From: Kriegella sp963975415
Lineage (GTDB): Bacteria; Bacteroidota; Bacteroidia; Flavobacteriales; Flavobacteriaceae
Length of the DNA stretch: 64,000 bases
Direction of reading: 5' to 3'
NCBI RefSeq assembly: GCF_963975415.1
Contig: NZ_CAXBGN010000002.1
Location: 372,001-436,000, forward strand
Of this stretch, positions 32,050 to 40,355 are shown in pieces; within the stretch, counting starts at the first letter, position 1; the number at the start of each line of letters is the position of its first letter. The notes under the pieces are model-generated. The model had not been told where the DNA came from and ran no database searches. It worked only from the letters and a program-made list of their open reading frames with translations. Both the position numbers and the translations under genes were made by a program.

Positions 32050-33318
32050 TTAGACCAAATTCAAAGCGCCTTTTATAGTGCCATAAATCTTTTGTAGTTG
32101 GTCGTCGGAAACGATATAAGGGGCCGAAATATATATCGTATTACCAAGCGGACGCAAATATACCCCGTTATCCATAAAGTGCTTAAAAAGGCGATCCCTT
32201 AAATTCCCGTAGCGCTCCATTTTTACATTTAAGTCCAACGCATAGATAATTCCACATTGTCGTGTACCCGCTACTTTCGGATGACTTTTTATTTCCGCAT
32301 CAAATTTTTGATGAGCGGCAATAACACATTGTATGTCACTTTGAATTTCATTAGACCGCAACAGTTCTATTCCGGCCAAGGCCGCTGCGCAGGCCAGGGG
32401 GTTAGCCGTATACGTATGCCCATGAAATAATCCCTTTGTCAATTCGTCACTATAAAAAGCCTCGTAAACATTAAGGGTACAACTGGTAATCGCCATCGGC
32501 ATTAAACCAGCGGTCAAGGCCTTTGAAAAGCACATAATATCGGGTTTGGTATCCACATGATCGGAAGCAAAATAACTGCCTGTTTTACCAAAACCGGTCA
32601 TCACCTCATCGGCTATGGTCAATACATTGTGTTGTTGCAAAAGAGACACTATTCGATTTAACCCGTCTGCATCGTGCATCTTCATTGCCGCCGCACCCTG
32701 CACAAGAGGTTCGTAAATAAATGCCGCGATATTGTTTTGTTTCAGTCTATTCACCAAAGCATCAAGAACACCTTCAATATTCTCTTTTGTCGGCACGGGA
32801 ATACGTTCTACCTCAATAAAAAAATCTTCAAAAGGACCGTTGTATACCGATAAGCTAGAAACCGACATGGCGCCAAAAGTATCGCCGTGAAAACCATCTT
32901 CAAAAGCCAACAAAACATGTTGTTTATTCCCTTGATTGTGATGATATTGTAGCGCCATTTTAATACCTACTTCCACGGCCGTGGAACCATTATCGGAAAA
33001 AAACAGCTTCCCTTGGTTCTGGGGCAAAATGTTTATTAGGTCTTCCGACAATTTGACCGCAGGTTCATGGGTAAAACCACTGAAGACTACTTGATCCAAT
33101 TGCTGCATTTGCTCATACACCTTTTTTAGGATAAAATCGTTGCAATGCCCGTAGGCACTGGTATACCACGAGGCAATACCATCAATATATTCCGTGCCGT
33201 TCTCATCATACAACAATGCACCCTTAGCCTTAACTATAGGCAACATTTCAGGATGCAGTTTGTGTTGTGTCAAGGGGTGCCACAAGTATTTTTTATCTCT
33301 TTCCGCTAGATTTTTCAA
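32050..33318 (-). CDS. bioA: Adenosylmethionine-8-amino-7-oxononanoate aminotransferase
   Basis: A PLP enzyme that makes DAPA from KAPA using SAM as amino donor. Seen: RDKKYLWHPLTQHK at the N-terminus, GIASWYTSAYGH, FSDNGSTAVEVGIKMA, the DEVMTGFGKTG block and the PLP lysine in MCFSKALTAGLMPM. The frame is open to an ATG at 33387, but the residues before LKNLAERDKK do not match the family, and that ATG overlaps the divergent gene ATG and precedes the -7 element. I prefer TTG at 33318 (422 aa). Confidence 0.93.
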   Translation of the reverse strand: MKNLAERDKKYLWHPLTQHKLHPEMLPIVKAKGALLYDENGTEYIDGIASWYTSAYGHCNDFILKKVYEQMQQLDQVVFSGFTHEPAVKLSEDLINILPQNQGKLFFSDNGSTAVEVGIKMALQYHHNQGNKQHVLLAFEDGFHGDTFGAMSVSSLSVYNGPFEDFFIEVERIPVPTKENIEGVLDALVNRLKQNNIAAFIYEPLVQGAAAMKMHDADGLNRIVSLLQQHNVLTIADEVMTGFGKTGSYFASDHVDTKPDIMCFSKALTAGLMPMAITSCTLNVYEAFYSDELTKGLFHGHTYTANPLACAAALAGIELLRSNEIQSDIQCVIAAHQKFDAEIKSHPKVAGTRQCGIIYALDLNVKMERYGNLRDRLFKHFMDNGVYLRPLGNTIYISAPYIVSDDQLQKIYGTIKGALNLV

Positions 33319-33348
33319 AACAATTGAATTGGTTAAACTCGCTTTTTC

Positions 33349-33363
33349 TATCTTGCAAAGATG
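33349..33363. promoter_or_regulatory. Shared face-to-face -7 elements for bioA and the GT39-like gene
   Basis: The near-palindrome TATCTTGCAAAGATG reads CATCTTTG on the minus strand (towards bioA, 7 of 8 to TAnnTTTG) and TATCTTG on the plus strand (towards the gene at 33386). Leaders would be about 30 and 24 nt. Both directions would compete for one site. Confidence 0.45.
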
Positions 33364-33385
33364 GGAATTAATCCCTAAACAATTC

Positions 33386-34873
33386 ATGTTTCAAAGGCTT
33401 ATACATTCGTTGGTAAACAATTTCGATTCCCTGAAAAATCGAACTGTTTTTGCGGTTTTATTTTTGATTTCTTTCATTATTAGATTACCCTTTTTTTTTC
33501 GCGATTATATCGATCGTGATGAAAGTACCTTTATTTTAATGGGACAATCTTGGGTCGACGGACACTTGCCTTATACTGAACTCTGGGATTTAAAACCACC
33601 GATTATTTTTCTTTTTTTTGCGGCCATCATCTATAGTTTTGGAAAAAGTTTTTTAGCCGTTCGGTTTTTTGGAGTGGTCATCGTTGCACTGACCGCCTTT
33701 TTTACCTATAAAATTGGTAAAACGGCACAATCTAAAAAAATAGGGTTATGGTCGGCTGTTGGTTGTGTTTTGCTTTTGAGTCTTTTCGGAAGCCTACAAG
33801 GTGTTATGTCTGAACATATTTGCATGCTATTTTTTGTTCCGGCGCTCTACCTTTTGGTACGGTATAAAAAATTGTGGGCCTACTGTTGTGCCGGACTATT
33901 ATTCGGATTGGCAGTAATGTCTAAATTGAATATCGCCTATGTTATTCTTGTTGTAGGCCTCTATCTGTTATATCAGCACTATACGGAAAAAAAGTTTTGG
34001 ACTGGGGTCGGCCATCTCGTTGGCATGGGTTCAAGCCTTTTATTTGTTATCCTTTTAACTTTATTACCATATTATTTACAGGGTCAAACCGAAATTTGGT
34101 GGAATTCTGTAGTTATGGCGCCTATCGAATATTCGGCTTCACAACAAAATCCGATATACAAAACAGCTCCTTTTTGTCTTATCATTCTAGCTTTTTTGTT
34201 TTTCACATGGAAAAAGAAAGTTTTAAACTTTAATGACGGAACGGTAGCCATTTTAATCGTTACCATTATAGGAATAATACTTATGTTTTTATTAGGAGGG
34301 AGGGTAAACGGGCATTACTTAATTCAATTTCACCCTATCTTCATTGTTTTATTTGCCATGGTGGCAAGTCAGATTGAACTATTTCAATCTAAAAAACTAT
34401 TGCATTACCTACCCGTCATATTGCTTTTACTTCCTATTGAAAGCCATTTGGAATACGCCAACATTATAAATAATCGATGGAAAAAGGGTACTTTTTATAA
34501 TGGCGAAGGTATTGATGTACCCAACTACATTCTCGAAAAGGATTTAGAGACGGAAAACATTCTCTTCTTGGAATACCACATTGGCTATTGGATGCTAGAG
34601 GCAACACCACCGACGGTAGCGGCAACACACCCCAGCAACATATTACGGGAAGCCCTTTTTCCCTTTTATGAAAACCCCAGAAAAACGGGTCTAGAAGAAC
34701 TCCGTTATATTATGGAAACCATTAAACCACAAACAGTAATCACCCGAAAGAACAGAAAAGCATTCGACGAACAATATGAAGTTGCAAATACCTATATCGA
34801 AAGCTATTTAAAAGACCTATATAAGCTTGATACAATCATAGGCAACGCCAACGTACACCAAAGACTAGAGTGA
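33386..34873 (+). CDS. GT39/ArnT-like membrane glycosyltransferase
   Basis: A 495-aa GT-C-fold protein with about 11 hydrophobic segments. The first periplasmic loop carries the acidic catalytic motif RDYIDRDEST (Asp43, Asp45/Glu46), as in the PMT/ArnT family that uses lipid-linked sugars. Acceptor unknown. It lies on the opposite strand between bioD and bioA, splitting the biotin genes, and overlaps the bioD end by 9 bp. ATG at 33386; the upstream open frame overlaps bioA and is not used. Confidence 0.85.
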   Translation: MFQRLIHSLVNNFDSLKNRTVFAVLFLISFIIRLPFFFRDYIDRDESTFILMGQSWVDGHLPYTELWDLKPPIIFLFFAAIIYSFGKSFLAVRFFGVVIVALTAFFTYKIGKTAQSKKIGLWSAVGCVLLLSLFGSLQGVMSEHICMLFFVPALYLLVRYKKLWAYCCAGLLFGLAVMSKLNIAYVILVVGLYLLYQHYTEKKFWTGVGHLVGMGSSLLFVILLTLLPYYLQGQTEIWWNSVVMAPIEYSASQQNPIYKTAPFCLIILAFLFFTWKKKVLNFNDGTVAILIVTIIGIILMFLLGGRVNGHYLIQFHPIFIVLFAMVASQIELFQSKKLLHYLPVILLLLPIESHLEYANIINNRWKKGTFYNGEGIDVPNYILEKDLETENILFLEYHIGYWMLEATPPTVAATHPSNILREALFPFYENPRKTGLEELRYIMETIKPQTVITRKNRKAFDEQYEVANTYIESYLKDLYKLDTIIGNANVHQRLE

Positions 34874-35482
34874 TTCAAGAACACCCCTAAACTTATTGGC
34901 GTATTTACTAATAATTTGCTTATCAAACACTTCCTCTTCATCAATCCTGCCAATCAAGGAAACACCAGTTTTGTGCAATATGATATTTTCGGTATGCGGA
35001 TTGGCATCCCCACTAAACAGTACCGAAACATCATAACCCTTTCCGATAAGCCAATTAATGGTCAATAGAGAATGGTTGATGCTACCTAAATAATGCCTTG
35101 AAACAACAATAACCTTATAACTTGGCATGATAATATCGAACATGGTATCTTCTTCGTTCAAGGGTACAAGTAACCCCCCTGCACCTTCAATGACCAAGTG
35201 GTTTGACGTCTCAGGTTGGTTGATATGAAAACGGTCTATTCTAATTCCGTCAATTTCGGCAGCGGCATGCGGACTCATTGCTGTATTGAGCTCATAACTG
35301 TTTTTATGAATCACCGTTTTGTCGTTTGAAATCAAAGATTTGACCTTATGGCTATCGGAATTGTCTAAATCACCTGCTTGTATCGGCTTCCAATAATCAG
35401 CCTGTAATGCTTCCGTAATAATGGCTGAAGCCATTGTTTTTCCGACTTCGGTCGATATTCCCGTGACAAAAATTTCCTTCAT
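34865..35482 (-). CDS. bioD: Dethiobiotin synthetase
   Basis: A 205-aa ATP-dependent carboxylase that closes the ureido ring of dethiobiotin. The P-loop GISTEVGKT is at residues 8-16, the conserved YWKPIQAGD at about 30-38, and VIEGAGGLLVPL follows. It overlaps the upstream DUF2007 gene by 4 bp, showing a coupled bioF-DUF2007-bioD transcript. Confidence 0.96.
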   Translation of the reverse strand: MKEIFVTGISTEVGKTMASAIITEALQADYWKPIQAGDLDNSDSHKVKSLISNDKTVIHKNSYELNTAMSPHAAAEIDGIRIDRFHINQPETSNHLVIEGAGGLLVPLNEEDTMFDIIMPSYKVIVVSRHYLGSINHSLLTINWLIGKGYDVSVLFSGDANPHTENIILHKTGVSLIGRIDEEEVFDKQIISKYANKFRGVLESL

Positions 35483-35919
35483 ATATTGAACTTGTTTTTA
35501 CAATTATCACACCGATATTCATATTTGGTATAGAACGGGAGTACTCCGAACATAAATCCAACTAAAAAAGAAACCAGCGATTTTAAGTCTTTAACATTGG
35601 TAAAATAATCTACTTTCTTACTATGGCAGTTTGGGCATACAATCTTATTTCCCAGGTCATCTATGGAGTACCGATTTATAGATTTCAAGATGTTAATTGC
35701 ATCGCCTTCGTCTTTAGAACGAACCTTGAGTTTAACCCCTCCTATGGCATTACTCACTAATGGATCGGTATCGATAGTAAGATTATCGGAAAGAAAAACC
35801 GGAATACCCTCTGCTTCCAACCGCCCTTTTACGATTTGCGCCTCTGAAGAATACTGAAAAGACGCAACGGTGCTAAAAATTTCGTCGTTCTTAACATATT
35901 CGAGTTTCCTTATCGTCAA
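35479..35919 (-). CDS. DUF2007-type protein with zinc-ribbon, in the biotin operon
   Basis: A 146-aa protein. Residues 12-75 are a DUF2007-like ACT-type fold (ASFQYSSEAQIVKGRLEAEGIPVFLSDN). A Cys-x2-Cys pair (CPNCHSKK, about 94-97), a hydrophobic membrane segment (LVSFLVGFMFGVLPF) and a second pair (CDNCKNKF) follow, giving a split zinc ribbon around a transmembrane stretch. The only usable start is TTG at 35919; no ATG lies nearby. It sits between bioF (12 bp away) and bioD (4-bp overlap). Function unknown. Confidence 0.82.
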   Translation of the reverse strand: MTIRKLEYVKNDEIFSTVASFQYSSEAQIVKGRLEAEGIPVFLSDNLTIDTDPLVSNAIGGVKLKVRSKDEGDAINILKSINRYSIDDLGNKIVCPNCHSKKVDYFTNVKDLKSLVSFLVGFMFGVLPFYTKYEYRCDNCKNKFNI

Positions 35920-35931
35920 AATTCAGTGGGA

Positions 35932-37095
35932 TTAGACTTCTTCTGTAAAAATAGCTAATAATTGTAAAACCTTCCTTATTTCTTTCTTAGTATTAAAGCT
36001 GTGTATACAGATGCGCAAACGTTCTTCACCTTTGGGAACGGTCGGGGAAAGAATCGGTCGTATGTCGAACCCTTCATTTTGAAACCTTTCAGCCATAGAA
36101 CGCACCCTATCATTTCCCGAAAAAACGCAACAATGTATTGCCGAAACACTTTGAATAAAAAGCGATTTCAAATTTAATGATTCGACCTGTTGTTCAAAAT
36201 AATTTATATTTTCATGCAGTTGGGCCTTCTTAGTCTGGTTATCTTCCTCCAGCTTCCCATATACAGCAGAAATCAAAGCTATAGCGTGGGGGGGAAGCCC
36301 TGTGGTATATATAAAGCTTCGCGCAAAATTCACCAAGTAAGCTTTTAATGATCCAGAACCCAAAATGGCCGCCCCGTGTACACCAATAGCCTTTCCAAAA
36401 GTCACTATTCGAGCAAAAACGGCTTCTTCTAGGCCCATTTGTTGTATAAGACCCGCTCCTTTTTTTCCGAAAACACCGAGCGCATGTGCTTCATCTACCA
36501 CAAAAAAGCAATTGTATTTTTCATTGATTTCTGCCATGCCCTTTAAGTCGGGGGAATCGCCATCCATAGAGAAAACCGACTCGGTAACGATATATATTTC
36601 AGCATTAGACGTACTTTGACTTCGCTCGACCTTACATCTTCTTTCAAGGTCGGTAAGACTATTATGCTTAAATTTAAAGCCTTTGGCATTGCCAAGATTG
36701 ATCCCATCGCGAATACTGGCGTGTATATATTCATCATACAAAACTATATCTCCACGTTGTGGAACCGCACTGAAAAATCCGACATTGGCGTCATAGCCGG
36801 AATTAAAGACCAAAGCTGCTTCGGTTTGATGAAAAGCCGCAAGTTTTGCCTCTAATGCCGTATAATAGGAATGGTTGCCCGTAAGAAGCCTTGAACCTGT
36901 TGCGCCATTCCGAATCTTTCTTTTATCGGCAAGTATTTCGGAAGTTCTTTCGTTAAGCGATGCATCTCTAGCAAACCCAAGATAATCATTTGAAGAAAAA
37001 TCGATCAAATGGCCATTATCGATCAAACTACGGAGTGCATTTGCCCCCTCTCTTTGAGCAAGTTTAACTGTTATTTTTTTTGGAAACCGGACCAT
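35932..37095 (-). CDS. bioF: 8-amino-7-oxononanoate synthase
   Basis: A 387-aa PLP enzyme joining pimeloyl-thioester and alanine to KAPA. Seen: DFSSNDYLGFA, TGSRLLTGNHSYY, VDEAHALGVFG and the PLP lysine in VTFGKAIGVHGAAI. First gene of bioF-DUF2007-bioD. The only good -7 element (37100-37107) is so close to the ATG that the mRNA may be leaderless. Divergent from the GNAT gene. Confidence 0.96.
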   Translation of the reverse strand: MVRFPKKITVKLAQREGANALRSLIDNGHLIDFSSNDYLGFARDASLNERTSEILADKRKIRNGATGSRLLTGNHSYYTALEAKLAAFHQTEAALVFNSGYDANVGFFSAVPQRGDIVLYDEYIHASIRDGINLGNAKGFKFKHNSLTDLERRCKVERSQSTSNAEIYIVTESVFSMDGDSPDLKGMAEINEKYNCFFVVDEAHALGVFGKKGAGLIQQMGLEEAVFARIVTFGKAIGVHGAAILGSGSLKAYLVNFARSFIYTTGLPPHAIALISAVYGKLEEDNQTKKAQLHENINYFEQQVESLNLKSLFIQSVSAIHCCVFSGNDRVRSMAERFQNEGFDIRPILSPTVPKGEERLRICIHSFNTKKEIRKVLQLLAIFTEEV

Positions 37096-37099
37096 ATTT

Positions 37100-37107
37100 C
37101 AAATTTA
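37100..37107 (-). promoter_or_regulatory. TAAATTTG -7 element abutting the bioF start
   Basis: TAnnTTTG on the minus strand ends only 4 bp before the bioF ATG (37093-37095), which predicts a transcript starting at or next to the start codon. Confidence 0.5.
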
Positions 37108-37175
37108 CTACCTTTAAAGACGAGTTCTAAAACTTGGTGAATTATTCTTTATCTTTTTTCGATATACTTCACACT

Positions 37176-37706
37176 ATGATTATTTTTAAACAAGTTTCAA
37201 AAGAATCTGAACTCCGTCAGATTTTGGAGCTTCAGCAACAGAATCTGAATGCTGTTTTAGAAGCTTCGGAAAGAAAACAAGAAGGTTTTGTCACCGTAGC
37301 GCATACATTTGACATATTAAAAGACATGAACCAAGCTTGCCCGCACATTATCGCAATGTCATCCGGTCAAGTTGTAGGTTATGCCTTAAGTATGCATCCC
37401 AAATTTGCCAACACCATCGACGTGCTCAAACCTATGTTTTACGAAATAAACAGAACATTGCCAAAAATCGAAAATTATCTGGTCATGGGGCAAATCTGTA
37501 TTGCCAAGGCCTATCGAAAACAAGGAATCTTTCGCAAATTATATGAAACGATGCAAAACAGTATTGCCCCAACTTACAAAAGCATTATTACCGAAGTAGA
37601 CGCTAGAAATACAAGATCTATAGATGCGCATTATGCCATTGGCTTCAAGCTTCTAAAAAGTTATCAATACGACGGACAACAATGGCAATTGATTATTCTT
37701 GCGTAA
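37176..37706 (+). CDS. GNAT family N-acetyltransferase
   Basis: A 176-aa acetyltransferase-like protein. The acetyl-CoA-binding segment is QICIAKAYRKQGIFRKLYETM, and a typical C-terminal strand-helix (ITEVDARNTRSIDAHYAIGFKLL) follows. Substrate unknown. The ATG at 37176 is preferred to an upstream GTG at 37134 because it begins directly with the domain. It overlaps the convergent gene at 37693 by 14 bp. Confidence 0.85.
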   Translation: MIIFKQVSKESELRQILELQQQNLNAVLEASERKQEGFVTVAHTFDILKDMNQACPHIIAMSSGQVVGYALSMHPKFANTIDVLKPMFYEINRTLPKIENYLVMGQICIAKAYRKQGIFRKLYETMQNSIAPTYKSIITEVDARNTRSIDAHYAIGFKLLKSYQYDGQQWQLIILA

Positions 37707-38235
37707 TGGGCGCTACTTTTACCCAAACATAGTTTTTGGGTTGTGTGGCGTCCAATAGATCTAGATTCAGTTTAAGTGCCACCAATTTCCCCATGGCAAA
37801 AGCTGGCTCTGGGTCAATACTCTCGTAAACATTAAAATGTTTATTTTTTTGATACCACAGATTGGTTTCAAAAATATAATTTCCATCTTTTTTAGCCTGT
37901 TGGAAGACCGAAACATATTCAACGTTTGGCAATGATGTCCATCGCCCAACATGTATTGGCCCGACACTATACTGAACTTTATACCTTTTGGTGTCTAAAT
38001 CAAAAAAAACACGTTTTACCGATGAAAACAAAACACCCTGTGTCGTACAAGCAATCGCAAGCCATATGACACCAAAATCCCATTTCGGGGAAACGCCTTC
38101 TGAAGGAAAAATTTCGTAACCAAAGAAGAACATACCCGTGAAAACTACTGAAATAGTGTAAAAAAATGAAGCTATCACACTTTGCCAGAACGGCCGATTT
38201 CCCTCCGAGATAATGATTTTTCTTTCTTCCATCAC
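37693..38235 (-). CDS. Two-span membrane protein, unknown
   Basis: A 180-aa protein with two hydrophobic segments (about residues 19-42 and 54-72) followed by a C-terminal soluble beta-rich part (RYKVQYSVGPIHVGRWTSLPNVEYVSVF) that reads like a bacterial PH-like domain. No family recognised with certainty. It ends 14 bp inside the convergent GNAT gene. Confidence 0.75.
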   Translation of the reverse strand: MMEERKIIISEGNRPFWQSVIASFFYTISVVFTGMFFFGYEIFPSEGVSPKWDFGVIWLAIACTTQGVLFSSVKRVFFDLDTKRYKVQYSVGPIHVGRWTSLPNVEYVSVFQQAKKDGNYIFETNLWYQKNKHFNVYESIDPEPAFAMGKLVALKLNLDLLDATQPKNYVWVKVAPITQE

Positions 38236-38245
38236 TTCAAATAAC

Positions 38246-38280
38246 CAAAAAAGCCATACAACTGTAATTGTATGGCCCTT
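38246..38280 (-). terminator. atpC terminator
   Basis: On the minus strand GCCATACAA and TTGTATGGC pair (9 bp, 6-nt loop) and are followed by six T. It lies 26 bp after the atpC stop. Confidence 0.88.
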
Positions 38281-38306
38281 TTACCTATCTATTATATTCT
38301 TACCAA

Positions 38307-38585
38307 CTATTCCGCAAGAACAATTACTTTGTTGTCTTTCATTTCAAGTGTTCCGCTCGAAATTGGCAACACCGTTTTTCCACTAGAATCTTTTGAAAAT
38401 TTGCTTTCATAAGCCTTATCTATAGTAATATTGCCCTCAACCTTAACATTACCTTTTTGCAATAAAGACACTATTGGCGCATGATTTTCCAACATCTGAA
38501 ATTCCCCGTCAACCCCCGGCACAGTGACCGAGTTAACTTCTCCGGCGAATAAGGTCGCTTCTGGCGATACAATTTCTAAATACAT
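38307..38585 (-). CDS. atpC: ATP synthase F1 epsilon subunit, short form
   Basis: A 92-aa epsilon subunit made only of the N-terminal beta-sandwich (MYLEIVSPEATLFAGEVNSVTVPGVDGEFQML...). The C-terminal helical hairpin that inhibits ATP hydrolysis in E. coli (about 138 aa) is absent. It lies 78 bp downstream of atpD. In Bacteroidota atpD-atpC commonly stand apart from the rest of the ATP synthase genes, as here. Confidence 0.95.
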   Translation of the reverse strand: MYLEIVSPEATLFAGEVNSVTVPGVDGEFQMLENHAPIVSLLQKGNVKVEGNITIDKAYESKFSKDSSGKTVLPISSGTLEMKDNKVIVLAE

Positions 38586-38663
38586 ATTCTATGGTTGTTG
38601 GTTGTTAGTTGTCCTTCAATGTTTCAGGCTCTCCAAAACAATAAACGGTCAACTATCGACTAA

Positions 38664-40172
38664 TTACGCTTCAGCAAGCATTTTTTCTCCTGCTTCTATA
38701 GCTTCCTCAATGGTTCCTTTTAGGTTAAAAGCAGATTCTGGAAGATGATCAAGCTCTCCCTCCATAATCATATTAAATCCTTTGATACAGTCTTTAATAT
38801 CTACCAACACTCCAGGAATACCCGTAAACTGCTCTGCTACGTGAAAAGGTTGGGATAAGAAACGTTGTACACGTCGTGCCCTACCTACTGCCAGTTTATC
38901 TTCTTCAGATAATTCTTCCATACCTAAGATGGCAATAATATCTTGAAGTTCTTTATATCGCTGCAACAGCTCTTTTACACGCTGTGCACAATTGTAATGT
39001 TCATTACCTAAAATATCCGCAGTCAAAATTCTAGAGGTAGAATCCAAGGGATCAACCGCTGGATAAATACCTAATTCAGCAATTTTTCTGGAAAGTACCG
39101 TTTGAGCATCCAAATGCGCAAAGGTAGTCGCCGGCGCTGGATCCGTTAAATCATCTGCAGGCACATAAACCGCTTGCACCGATGTAATGGAACCTCTTTT
39201 TGTTGAGGTAATACGCTCTTGCATGGCACCCATTTCAGTTGCCAAAGTAGGCTGGTACCCTACCGCAGATGGCATACGGCCCAAAAGTGCCGATACCTCA
39301 GAACCTGCTTGCGTAAATCGGAAAATATTGTCAACAAAGAACAATACGTCTTTCCCTTGACCGTCACCGGCCCCATCACGGAAATATTCTGCAATGGTCA
39401 ATCCTGAAAGCGCTACACGAGCACGTGCTCCAGGAGGTTCGTTCATTTGTCCGAAAACAAAGGTTGCCTTAGACTGTTTCATGGCTTTTTTATCGACCTT
39501 CGAAAGGTCCCATCCGCCATCTTCCATAGAATGAAGGAAATCGTCACCATATTTTATAATGCCAGATTCAAGCATTTCCCGCAATAAATCGTTCCCTTCC
39601 CTTGTTCGTTCACCTACACCGGCAAAAACTGAAAGTCCACCATGACCTTTTGCAATATTATTGATCAATTCTTGGATCAATACCGTTTTACCTACACCTG
39701 CACCTCCGAACAATCCAATTTTACCACCTTTTGAGTATGGCTCGATCAAATCGATAACTTTGATACCTGTAAAAAGCACTTCTGTCGAAGTAGAAAGGTC
39801 TTCAAATTTCGGGGCCTCACGGTGAATAGGAAGGCCATCTTTTCCTGTTTTAGGTAAATCCCCAAGTCCGTCAATGGCATCTCCAATAACGTTGAACAAG
39901 CGTCCATACACATCATCACCAATCGGCATTTGTATGGCATTTCCAGTAGAAAGCACCTCGGTTCCACGGCTCAAACCATCGGTCGAATCCATAGAAATTG
40001 TTCTAACCGTATTTTCACCGGTATGCGATTGCACTTCCAATATCAATTTAGAACCATCCTTATTGGTGATTTCCAAAGAGTCATAAATCTTGGGAAGGTC
40101 CGCTCCCGATTCAAATTCTACATCGACCACTGGCCCAATAATCTGGGATACTTTGCCTGTAACTTTAGCCAT
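38664..40172 (-). CDS. atpD: ATP synthase F1 beta subunit
   Basis: A 502-aa catalytic subunit. Walker A GGAGVGKTV, catalytic Glu in GVGERTREGNDL, VLFFVDNIFRFTQAG, the ALLGRMPSAVGYQPTLATEMG block and the DELSEED-region equivalent EELSEEDKLAV are present. It converts the proton-driven rotation into ATP synthesis. First gene of atpDC; its leader carries an attenuator-like hairpin. Confidence 0.98.
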   Translation of the reverse strand: MAKVTGKVSQIIGPVVDVEFESGADLPKIYDSLEITNKDGSKLILEVQSHTGENTVRTISMDSTDGLSRGTEVLSTGNAIQMPIGDDVYGRLFNVIGDAIDGLGDLPKTGKDGLPIHREAPKFEDLSTSTEVLFTGIKVIDLIEPYSKGGKIGLFGGAGVGKTVLIQELINNIAKGHGGLSVFAGVGERTREGNDLLREMLESGIIKYGDDFLHSMEDGGWDLSKVDKKAMKQSKATFVFGQMNEPPGARARVALSGLTIAEYFRDGAGDGQGKDVLFFVDNIFRFTQAGSEVSALLGRMPSAVGYQPTLATEMGAMQERITSTKRGSITSVQAVYVPADDLTDPAPATTFAHLDAQTVLSRKIAELGIYPAVDPLDSTSRILTADILGNEHYNCAQRVKELLQRYKELQDIIAILGMEELSEEDKLAVGRARRVQRFLSQPFHVAEQFTGIPGVLVDIKDCIKGFNMIMEGELDHLPESAFNLKGTIEEAIEAGEKMLAEA

Positions 40173-40210
40173 TCTATTGCGTATTTATCTTTTTAAGATT
40201 AACCTAGATA

Positions 40211-40255
40211 AAAAAACCAGGCTTGGAAGCCTTTGTTTTTCAGGCTGCAAAGATA
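40211..40255 (-). promoter_or_regulatory. atpD promoter and attenuator-like leader hairpin
   Basis: The -7 element TATCTTTG (40248-40255, minus strand) is followed, still before atpD, by AGGCTT-CC-AAGCCT (40219-40232) and a run of T (40211-40216), the layout of an intrinsic terminator inside the leader. It could be an attenuator or simply a weak pause. Confidence 0.45.
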
Positions 40256-40355
40256 GGTTTTCAATCTTAAATAAGAAACTACTTTTTTCTTTTTTTAAAA
40301 CCCCTAAAAAAACCGTCATTTAGAATGTTTCATTATAGTTTGCAACCTACAACAG

